This document shows positions 1 through 5,871 of a DNA stretch of 10,276 nt, one piece after another (the stretch's first letter is position 1; each line of letters begins with the position of its first letter). Source of the stretch: Hellea sp. (lineage in GTDB: Bacteria; Pseudomonadota; Alphaproteobacteria; Caulobacterales; Maricaulaceae); assembly GCA_020628635.1 (NCBI GenBank), contig JAHDEU010000041.1:1-10276 (forward strand). The letters run 5' to 3'. The position numbers and the translations under genes are program-made. The notes under the pieces were generated by a model. The model was given only the letters and a program-made list of their open reading frames with translations. It had not been told where the DNA came from and searched no databases.

Positions 1-117
1 AAAGCCCCGCCGGGTGGGATGTGGTTTCGTTCTATTGTGTTCTGCGCCTACCCCGTTAAATCCGCGCACATATCAGCCCACGCGCATGAGGGCACGGCCT
101 ACCGACGATAGATGACT

Positions 118-121
118 GGAG
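118..121 (+). promoter_or_regulatory. Ribosome binding site that fixes the methyltransferase start
   Basis: GGAG lies 8 nt upstream of the ATG at 130. The alternative in-frame ATG at 112 has no purine-rich stretch before it. This favours translation from 130, which also removes six residues (MTGASF) that do not look like part of the conserved fold. Confidence 0.6.
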
Positions 122-129
122 CGTCCTTC

Positions 130-825
130 ATGGAACGGATCAACCTCGACAATTACGACACGGACAAGGGCCACAACTACATCAAGTTCTACGAGGCTTT
201 TTTCTACCCCTATCGGTTCAGCACCGTGTCGGTGCTGGAACTCGGCATGCACCGGGGCGGATCCATGCGGATCTGGCGCGACTATTTTCCCCATGGCAAG
301 ATTTTCGGCGTGGACATCAACCCGGTCGACATCCCCGACGACCACCGCATCTTCACCTACCAGGGCGACGCGACGAACCGGGCGTTTCTCGACAGCATAT
401 ACAAGGACCACAATGTGGCGTTGTTCGACCTGATCATCGACGATGCCAGCCATATGGGTCACGACGCGCGCAAATCCTTCGAAATGCTGTTCCGCGACCA
501 TCTTGCGCCCGGCGGGCTCTATGTGGTCGAGGATTGGGGCACGGGTTACATGCCCGACTGGCCGGACGGCGCGCGCTACGGCGAATATGACGTGTCGCAC
601 CAGCAAGCCGAAGGGCTGAAAAGCAAGCTCATGCGCAGAAAGCCCGACACCCCCGCTTCACCCTCCGCGGGTCACGGCGCGGGCATGGTCGGCTTCGTCA
701 AATCGCTGGTCGATCATGTCGGCGGACCCGACATCCGCGCCTGGGGCGGCGACATAGAGGATTGGGGGATCGAATACGTGACCTATACGCCCGGACTCGT
801 GTTTATGAAAAAACGCGCCGGTTAG
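130..825 (+). CDS. Class I SAM-dependent O-methyltransferase, MycE/TylE-like (sugar methylation)
   Basis: The 231-aa protein is predicted to move a methyl group from S-adenosylmethionine to a sugar hydroxyl in the cytoplasm. It opens with the family-like TDKG and FYEAFFYPYR (11-29). Next come a glycine-rich SAM loop LELGMHRGG (36-44), the acidic end of strand 2 in VDINP (61-65), IIDDASH (102-108) and VVED (132-135). In macrolide-sugar O-methyltransferases such as MycE, the aspartate of an IDD-type motif and the E-D pair of a VIED-type motif bind the catalytic metal. Both are present here, so a metal-dependent enzyme is inferred. The C-terminal GFVKSLVDHV (188-197) also resembles that family. 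Start 130 is chosen over 112 because GGAG precedes it. It heads the plus-strand run and is followed 2 nt later by the fused glycosyltransferase, so the acceptor is probably a residue of the exported glycan. The exact sugar and position are unknown. CmcI-type hydroxylase relatives are a less likely alternative. Confidence 0.8.
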   Translation: MERINLDNYDTDKGHNYIKFYEAFFYPYRFSTVSVLELGMHRGGSMRIWRDYFPHGKIFGVDINPVDIPDDHRIFTYQGDATNRAFLDSIYKDHNVALFDLIIDDASHMGHDARKSFEMLFRDHLAPGGLYVVEDWGTGYMPDWPDGARYGEYDVSHQQAEGLKSKLMRRKPDTPASPSAGHGAGMVGFVKSLVDHVGGPDIRAWGGDIEDWGIEYVTYTPGLVFMKKRAG

Positions 826-827
826 AC

Positions 828-3152
828 ATGGGCCGGCCGCCGACGAGCCCCACCGCTCAGCAAGAACCGAACCGGGGGCCGGCGCACTCGCCAAAGCGCC
901 GAGTGCTCGAAGCCGGATTGGCGATCTACAAGAAGCTCGGTCTTCCCGAGGGCCTGCGCCACAGCATCAACCAGAAGCTGGACCGGTTCGCGCCCACGCT
1001 CGCGCATGATGTCAGACGCGCCGCCGGTGTGGTCATGCTCCCGGACGACGCCCTGCACGAGATACCCTTGCGCTACACGCTCGAGGGCTTTCCCACGGCC
1101 TGGCAACAGGTGCTTGAGGCTGTGCGCGACCGCGCGGGCGGACATGCCGTCACGCACATCGTGGCCCTGCCCTTTTTCGGCCGCGGCGGCGCGCAGAAGG
1201 TGGCCGCCGCTCTGGCGCGCAGCCTTGCCCGCCAGAGCGGCGGAGCGGTGATCCTGATGGCGACCGACAGCGTGCGCGGCGACGCACCGGAGTTCGGGCG
1301 CGAGTCCCGTGTCTGCGTGCTCGACCTGCCCTCGCTTGCGCCCGGTGCGTCGCTCATTCAGCGCGAGGCCTTCATCACCGCGCTCGTGTTCCACTTCGCC
1401 CCGCACCGTCTGCACAACGTCAACAGCGAAACCGTGTGGTCGTTGTTCGGACGCGCGGGCGATGTGCTGGGCGAGCAGGCCCGGCTGTCCGCATCCATCT
1501 TCGCCTACCAGTTCGACCAGGACGGCCGCGAAACCCGGGGCTATGCGGCGAAGTTCCTGCCGGTCGGGCTGGAGGTTTGCGACGCGGTCCTGACGGACAA
1601 TCAGCGCTTTGCCGACATGGCGGCCGAGCGGCTGGATCTGTCGGACGCGGAAAAGTCCCGCATCCACGTCATCTACAACAGTGTGGACGCACCCCAGCGG
1701 CAGAACCCTCGACAAACGGGCCCCCACCACACGAGCCCCGACCAAACGGGCTCCGAGCAGCGGCGTCCCGAAGAGCGCGGCGGCAGCGACGCGGCGCGCG
1801 TGGTGTGGGCCGGACGGCTCGATGCCGACAAGCGCTTCGGCCAGCTGGTGTCCGTGGCAGAACGGATGCCGGACACGGAATTCCATGTCTATGGCGAGCG
1901 GGTGCTGGCCGACACGCCAGCGGACCCGCTCTACAGCGCGCCGGGCAACGTCCGCTACCAGGGTCCCTTCACCCCGGCCGACGTGGCGGGCTTCGGGCGC
2001 TACGGCGCGCTGGTCTTCACCAGCAATTGGGAAGGCCTGCCCAATCTCCTGCTCGAAGCGGGCGCGGCGGGTGTCCCGGTCGTGGCGCCGCGTGTCGGCG
2101 GCATTGGCGAGCTGGTCACGCCCGACACCGGCTATCCCCTGGCGGAGACGGCCGGTGCGGACGACTACGCGGCCGCATTGCGCGACGCCCTCGCACAACC
2201 CACTGCTGCGCGCCGGCGGGCGAAAGCGCTGCAGCGCCTCATAGCAAGGCGGCACAGCAGGGCGAGTTTCGACGCCGCGCTGGCCGCCGTTCCGGATCTG
2301 GTCGGCGGCCCGGCCGCGCGGGCGCGCACCGACCGGGCGCAAGGCGAGAGCCGTCATCCGCTCGTCAGCGTGATCATCCCCTACTATTCGCATGGCCGCT
2401 ATCTCCTGCCGGCGGTGCAATCCGCGCGGGCGGCCTACCGCGGCCCGCTCGACATCATCGTGGTCGATGACGGCAGCCCGGAGGCACGCGCCGACCAGTA
2501 CCTTGCCCACCTCCAGCACATGGAGCCCGGCCTGAGCGTGGTGCGGCAGGAAAACCGTGGCCTCGCCGGGGCGCGCAATACCGGCCTCGACCATGCGCGA
2601 GGCGAATACGTCCAGTTCCTCGACTCCGATGACCTTCTCGCGCCGTCCAAGATCGACCGGCAGGTCGCGCATTTCCGCGACATGCCCGATCTCGACGTCA
2701 GCGCCTGCGACTACATTCTGTGGGATACCGAGACCGACCGCATGCGCGGGGACGGCGACCCGGTCGGGCGCATGGCGCTGAGCCTGCACAATTTCCTGTA
2801 CTATTGGGAGCGCGGATTGAGCGTGCCGATCCACTGCGCCTTGCTGCGCCGCGACGCCGTAGGCGAGCAGCGGTTCGAAACCACGCTGAGGGCGAAGGAG
2901 GATTGGGCATTCTGGTGCACGCTGGCCGCGCGCGGCGCGCGGTTCGCGCACACGCCGGTCATCGGAGCGCTCTACAGGCTGCATGGCGGCAACATGACGC
3001 GAGCGGACACGCAGGCCATGGCCGACAACTTCCTGCTGGCCGTGGAGGTCATCGCCGACCAGCTGCCCGGTAGCGAGGTCGAGCCTTTCCGCCGCGCCTC
3101 CCACGCCTGGGCCAGGCTGTCCTATGGCGGTCTGAAGAGGGCGGCGGCATGA
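828..3152 (+). CDS. Two-domain glycosyltransferase, GT4 fused to GT2
   Basis: The 774-aa cytoplasmic protein carries two glycosyltransferase units. Residues 1-20 are a proline-rich tail and about 25-100 are unassigned, mostly helical sequence. The first unit (about 105-490) is GT-B fold, family GT4. It has FFGRGGAQKV (about 115-124) in the N lobe, GRLDADK (329-335, with phosphate-binding R330 and K335), and an EX7E motif with E402 and E410 in EGLPNLLLE. The second unit (about 511-774) is GT-A fold, family GT2. It has LVSVIIPYYS, VVDDGS (D547, D548), GARNTG, a DXD-type DSDD (599-602), an EDW motif (691-693) likely holding the catalytic base, and RLHGGN (717-722). All expected catalytic residues of both units are present, so it could add two sugars in sequence. 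A 40-residue Q/P/R-rich insert separates the two GT4 lobes. The start is ATG 828, 2 nt after the previous stop. An in-frame ATG at 762 would overlap the methyltransferase by 64 nt. No good ribosome binding site precedes 828, so translational coupling is likely. The stop overlaps the next start (ATGA). Confidence 0.9.
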   Translation: MGRPPTSPTAQQEPNRGPAHSPKRRVLEAGLAIYKKLGLPEGLRHSINQKLDRFAPTLAHDVRRAAGVVMLPDDALHEIPLRYTLEGFPTAWQQVLEAVRDRAGGHAVTHIVALPFFGRGGAQKVAAALARSLARQSGGAVILMATDSVRGDAPEFGRESRVCVLDLPSLAPGASLIQREAFITALVFHFAPHRLHNVNSETVWSLFGRAGDVLGEQARLSASIFAYQFDQDGRETRGYAAKFLPVGLEVCDAVLTDNQRFADMAAERLDLSDAEKSRIHVIYNSVDAPQRQNPRQTGPHHTSPDQTGSEQRRPEERGGSDAARVVWAGRLDADKRFGQLVSVAERMPDTEFHVYGERVLADTPADPLYSAPGNVRYQGPFTPADVAGFGRYGALVFTSNWEGLPNLLLEAGAAGVPVVAPRVGGIGELVTPDTGYPLAETAGADDYAAALRDALAQPTAARRRAKALQRLIARRHSRASFDAALAAVPDLVGGPAARARTDRAQGESRHPLVSVIIPYYSHGRYLLPAVQSARAAYRGPLDIIVVDDGSPEARADQYLAHLQHMEPGLSVVRQENRGLAGARNTGLDHARGEYVQFLDSDDLLAPSKIDRQVAHFRDMPDLDVSACDYILWDTETDRMRGDGDPVGRMALSLHNFLYYWERGLSVPIHCALLRRDAVGEQRFETTLRAKEDWAFWCTLAARGARFAHTPVIGALYRLHGGNMTRADTQAMADNFLLAVEVIADQLPGSEVEPFRRASHAWARLSYGGLKRAAA
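1711..1754 (+). repeat. Short in-frame direct repeat in the GT4 interlobe linker
   Basis: The nonamer CAAACGGGC occurs at 1713-1721 and again at 1743-1751, exactly 30 bases apart. Similar bases flank both copies (GAC before, CCCC/TCCG after). In protein this gives QTG at 296-298 and 306-308 of the fused glycosyltransferase. The stretch around it (about 285-323) is rich in Q, P, R, H and S and looks disordered. It is a degenerate two-copy repeat. It could come from a small tandem duplication, or it could be chance in low-complexity coding sequence. Confidence 0.4.
3134..3140 (+). promoter_or_regulatory. Ribosome binding site for the stand-alone GT2 gene
   Basis: GAAGAGG sits inside the end of the preceding gene, 8 nt before the ATG at 3149. 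It is one of the clearer Shine-Dalgarno sequences in the window. It supports the start that overlaps the upstream stop as ATGA. Confidence 0.55.
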
Positions 3153-4216
3153 GCGCGCCGCTGATCTCTGTGGTGGTTCCCGTCTACAACCATGCCGGCT
3201 ATCTGCGCGGCTGTTTCGACAGTGTGCTGGACCAGCGCGGCGGGCCGTCCACCGAACTGGTCATCGTCGACGATGCCTCGCCCGATCCCGCCGTCGCAAC
3301 CCTGTTGGACGACTATGCGGACCGCCCCGGCGTCACCGTGCTGCGCCGCGACACCAATCGCGGCATATCCCAAACCCAGAGCGAGGGCATCCATGCCGCG
3401 CGCGGGCAGTATGTCGCTTATCTGGATTGCGACGACCAGCTGGCGCCCGGCGCGTTGTCACGCGTGGCCGACGCACTGGGCGGCGCGCCGGGCACGGATT
3501 ACCTGTTCACCGACCGCGCGGACATTTCGGAAACCGGCAAAACCCTCCGCGTGGCGCGGTTCGGCGGCTATCCCCATATACCGCCCGACACGCCGATCGG
3601 GGACGCCTTGCTGGACGGCATGGTGGCGTCCCACCTGAAATGCATTCGCACCAGCCTGGCGCGCGAGCATGACCGACCCGACACGCCCTATTCCGGGGTC
3701 CAGGACTGGGAGCTCGCGCTGTCCCTGCTGCGGGCGGGCGCCGACTTCCTGTATCTGCCCGAGCCGCTCTACCGCCACAGGATCCATGGCGGCTCCGTGA
3801 CATCGAGCCTGCGCCAGCAGCAATTCCACAAGAGCGCCGAGTTGCAGCGCATGGCCCTCCTCCACCGCTTCCGAAACGCGTTGGCAAAGCCCGGGCTGGA
3901 CGCAACCGCGAGCGAGACCGGCGCGCAGATGTTCTGGATCGAAGGGACCGCCGGGCATGGCGATCTGGTGCGCCTCAAGGCGGCCTGGGGCCGGGGCGAG
4001 AGTTGCGGCTTCCGCTCCGGCAGCCTGCTGGACCTGCCGACGCGGGACTTCCTCGCCGTTTACAACGCCTATTTCGACCGCATCGACCTAGCCGATCCCC
4101 GCGACCCGTTCCGCCTGATGGGGCATCTGTGGGATCCGCGCATCCTGGTGGAGACCCGCCGCGGGGGGCTGGGAAACCGCAACAGCGCTCCGGCTGTCGC
4201 AAACTCACCCGCCTGA
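3149..4216 (+). CDS. GT2 family glycosyltransferase
   Basis: The 355-aa cytoplasmic or membrane-associated enzyme is predicted to add one sugar from a nucleotide-sugar donor to the growing glycan. The GT-A core starts at once with LISVVVPVYNH (5-15). It continues with IVDDAS (39-44), the metal- and nucleotide-binding DCDD (93-96), QDWE (185-188) in the place of the usual ED base motif, and YRHRIHGGSVT (208-218), which matches the RLHGGN motif of the preceding protein's GT2 unit. The common GxxxARNxG helix start is replaced by GISQTQSEG (72-80), a departure that may bear on specificity. Residues from about 260 onward match no domain I recognise. There is no transmembrane segment, so it is not a processive synthase of the HasA type. 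The start is ATG 3149, overlapping the upstream stop and preceded by GAAGAGG. Donor and linkage cannot be read from the sequence. Confidence 0.88.
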   Translation: MSAPLISVVVPVYNHAGYLRGCFDSVLDQRGGPSTELVIVDDASPDPAVATLLDDYADRPGVTVLRRDTNRGISQTQSEGIHAARGQYVAYLDCDDQLAPGALSRVADALGGAPGTDYLFTDRADISETGKTLRVARFGGYPHIPPDTPIGDALLDGMVASHLKCIRTSLAREHDRPDTPYSGVQDWELALSLLRAGADFLYLPEPLYRHRIHGGSVTSSLRQQQFHKSAELQRMALLHRFRNALAKPGLDATASETGAQMFWIEGTAGHGDLVRLKAAWGRGESCGFRSGSLLDLPTRDFLAVYNAYFDRIDLADPRDPFRLMGHLWDPRILVETRRGGLGNRNSAPAVANSPA

Positions 4217-4239
4217 TACATTCCTCACTTGGCGACCCC

Positions 4240-4261
4240 GCGGCCCTGCGCTAGGGCACGC
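4240..4261 (+). other. Possible hairpin in the gap before the permease gene
   Basis: GCGGCCCT (4240-4247) can pair with AGGGC-A-CGC (4253-4261), giving eight base pairs with one bulged A and a 5-nt loop. No T-run follows, so it does not look like a standard intrinsic terminator. It lies in the only sizeable gap of the plus-strand run, between the GT2 gene and the ABC-2 permease. It might attenuate transcription or protect an mRNA end. In GC-rich DNA a stem of this size can arise by chance. Confidence 0.25.
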
Positions 4262-4316
4262 CGCGCAACGCTGACCTCACCCACATACCTTGAACCACTC
4301 ATCACGGGATTCGACT

Positions 4317-5084
4317 GTGAGCCCCTTTCTCGCTTTTTTCCGCATGTGGCGTGTCTGGTTCATCCAGGGCAACCAGGATATCCGCCTGCGCTACAAGCGC
4401 TCCATTCTGGGACCCTTCTGGATCAGCGCTTCGCTGGCCTCGCTGATCATAGGCCTGGCGTTTCTGTACTCCGAGATCTTCCAGCAGGATGTGCGCTCCT
4501 ATGCCGTGTTCCTGGCCGGCGGGCTGATCGCGTGGAACTTCATCAATGCGACCATTGCCGAGGGCGCGACCATGGTGATCGACTACGCATCCGACATGCG
4601 CGGCGCGCGCATGCCATTGTCCGTGCTGGCGGGCCGGGTCGCCTACCGCAACATGACGATCCTGGGCCACAACATGGTGGTGGGCATCGCGACGGTCTAT
4701 CTGTGCGGCTTCACGCTGACACCGCGCTTTTTCCTGATCATTCCCGGTCTCATCGTGCTGTGGGTGTTCGCCATGGCGGCGGGCATCGCGCTCGCGCCGA
4801 TCTGCGCGCGCTACCGCGACCTGCCGGAGATCGTGCGCAACTTCCTGCAGCTGATGTTCTTCCTGACGCCGATCTTCTGGCTGCCGAGCCAGGCCGGACG
4901 GCGGACCCTGTTCGTGGAAGGCAATCCGTTCAACGCCCTGATCGATCTGGTGCGCGCGCCGCTGATCAATTCGGACTATTCCAACGGCTTCGTCACCACC
5001 CTGTCGATCACCATGGCGGTCACTATCGCGCTCGCGATATTCTCCTACCTGTCGACCCGTCGCAAACTCTATAACTGGCTGTAG
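4317..5084 (+). CDS. ABC-2 type polysaccharide export permease (Wzm-like)
   Basis: This integral inner-membrane protein (255 aa from GTG 4317) is predicted to form, as a dimer, the channel through which a lipid-linked glycan leaves the cytoplasm. It is powered by the ATPase encoded next. The amphipathic N-terminus ends in DIRLRYKRSILGPFW (21-35), the hallmark of the ABC-2 polysaccharide exporters (KpsM/Wzm/RfbA type). About six hydrophobic segments follow: 35-54, 62-81, 113-133, 138-163, 173-190 and 227-246. The cytoplasmic loop RYRDLPEIVRN (165-175) is the expected contact with the ATPase. Length is normal for the family. The start is uncertain. GTG 4317 has a weak GGGA 7 nt upstream. TTG 4290 would add nine hydrophilic residues and has no ribosome binding site. 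The ATG about 27 nt further in is also possible. The gene stops 2 nt before the ATPase start, as expected for a co-translated pair. Confidence 0.88.
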   Translation: MSPFLAFFRMWRVWFIQGNQDIRLRYKRSILGPFWISASLASLIIGLAFLYSEIFQQDVRSYAVFLAGGLIAWNFINATIAEGATMVIDYASDMRGARMPLSVLAGRVAYRNMTILGHNMVVGIATVYLCGFTLTPRFFLIIPGLIVLWVFAMAAGIALAPICARYRDLPEIVRNFLQLMFFLTPIFWLPSQAGRRTLFVEGNPFNALIDLVRAPLINSDYSNGFVTTLSITMAVTIALAIFSYLSTRRKLYNWL

Positions 5085-5086
5085 TC

Positions 5087-5830
5087 ATGGTCCACATCCA
5101 CGCCGACAACATCAATTACAGCTACCCGATCTTCGACAAGCGCCGCTCCATCAAGGTCAGCGTGATGAAGACCATGGTGGGCGGCAACATCCGCCAGAAA
5201 AACGGCAAGACGGTCGTGCAGGCCGTGCGCGATGTCAGCTTCGACCTCGCGCCTGGCGACCGTTTCGGCCTGCTGGGCCATAATGGATCTGGCAAGACGA
5301 CCATGCTGCGCCTGCTTGCCGGGCTGATCCTGCCCGACACGGGAAAACTGGACGTGCAGGGCCGCATCGTGTCGCTCATCACGCGCGGCACGGGCATCAA
5401 CGAGGATCTGACCGGTGCGGACAATATCGAGCTGCCCTTGCGCATTCTGGGCGCGACCGATGCCGAAGTCGCGCGCGCCAAGGTCGAGATTCCGGAGTTC
5501 ATCCAGCTGGGTGACTTCATGCAGCTGCCCGTGCGGACCTATTCGGAAGGCATGAAAGCGCGGCTGACTTTCGGCATCTGCACTTTCCTGCGCGGCGACA
5601 TCATCCTGCTCGACGAATGGCTGTCCACGGGCGACAAGGACTTCATTGCCAAGGCCAATGCCCGCATGGACGAGATCGTCAGTGAAACCGGGATCATGGT
5701 GATCGCTACCCACTCCACGGGGCTGGTGCGCAATGTCTGCAACAAGGTCGCGCTGATGGAAGGCGGGGAGATCAAGATGATCGGCACGCCGGACGAAGTG
5801 CTGGCCGTTTACGAAGACCCTTATGCCTGA
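5087..5830 (+). CDS. ABC transporter ATPase for polysaccharide export (Wzt-like, short form)
   Basis: The 247-aa protein is the cytoplasmic ATP-hydrolysing subunit partnering the Wzm-like permease. An N-terminal stretch (about 12-45) longer than in ordinary ABC ATPases, starting YPIFDKRRSIK, is typical of the Wzt/KpsT/TagH group. Walker A is GHNGSGKT (64-71). The Q-loop region GTGINEDLTGADNI (101-114) shows the group's usual form. The signature is YSEGM (152-156), where YSSGM is more usual. Walker B is IILLDE (172-177, with E177 the catalytic glutamate), the D-loop STGD is at 180-183, and the switch histidine is H209 in IATHS. All catalytic residues are intact. The protein ends about 35 residues after the H-loop. 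It therefore lacks the roughly 150-200-residue C-terminal carbohydrate-binding domain of O9a-type Wzt. It starts 2 nt after the permease stop with no clear ribosome binding site, so coupling is likely. It is the last gene of the plus-strand run. Confidence 0.92.
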   Translation: MVHIHADNINYSYPIFDKRRSIKVSVMKTMVGGNIRQKNGKTVVQAVRDVSFDLAPGDRFGLLGHNGSGKTTMLRLLAGLILPDTGKLDVQGRIVSLITRGTGINEDLTGADNIELPLRILGATDAEVARAKVEIPEFIQLGDFMQLPVRTYSEGMKARLTFGICTFLRGDIILLDEWLSTGDKDFIAKANARMDEIVSETGIMVIATHSTGLVRNVCNKVALMEGGEIKMIGTPDEVLAVYEDPYA

Positions 5831-5837
5831 TCGCGCA

Positions 5838-5871
5838 GGCGGCGCGGGTGCCTAGGCGCTAGCGCGCCGCC
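5838..5871. terminator. Inverted repeat between convergent operons, possible bidirectional terminator
   Basis: GGCGGCGCG (5838-5846) pairs perfectly with CGCGCCGCC (5863-5871) around a 16-nt loop. The arms begin 8 nt after the ATPase stop. The right arm lies inside the last codons of the convergent GT4 gene, whose TAG sits in the loop. Two shorter palindromes are nested there, GCCTAGGC (5850-5857) and GCGCTAGCGC (5856-5865), and could form alternative folds. Neither strand has a T-run after the stem, so a classic Rho-independent terminator is not shown. Its position is what one expects for a shared transcription end. Confidence 0.4.

Noticed and set aside
1..30. A GC-rich start of the window that could be part of a terminator of an upstream gene
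   Set aside because: Only part of any such structure is inside the window, and no complete stem can be drawn.
35..61. Possible promoter (TTGTGT ... TTAAAT) before the methyltransferase
   Set aside because: The spacing is 15 nt and the -35 matches at only three positions. Something must drive the operon, but this match is too weak to list. The promoter may lie left of the window.
73..606. A 177-codon minus-strand frame over the methyltransferase and the leader
   Set aside because: It mirrors the methyltransferase codons and has no ribosome binding site or domain of its own.
762..827. An upstream in-frame ATG that would add 22 residues to the fused glycosyltransferase
   Set aside because: It would overlap the methyltransferase by 64 nt, and the added residues are a shadow of that gene. 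ATG 828 sits 2 nt after the upstream stop, like the other junctions here.
822..3104. A 760-codon open frame on the minus strand opposite the fused glycosyltransferase
   Set aside because: It lies wholly antisense to a gene with clear GT4 and GT2 motifs, and its translation is rich in R, A, G and H with no recognisable domain. Long antisense frames are expected in GC-rich coding DNA, where stop codons are rare.
4229..4257. TTGGCG and TAGGGC, 17 nt apart, before the permease
   Set aside because: The spacing is good but the -10 matches at only two of six positions, and it overlaps the hairpin. It was not counted as a promoter.
4229..5074. A 281-codon plus-strand frame overlapping the permease
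   Set aside because: It is a frame-shifted shadow, rich in R, A, G and P. The permease frame has the DIRLRYKRSILGPFW motif and six hydrophobic segments.
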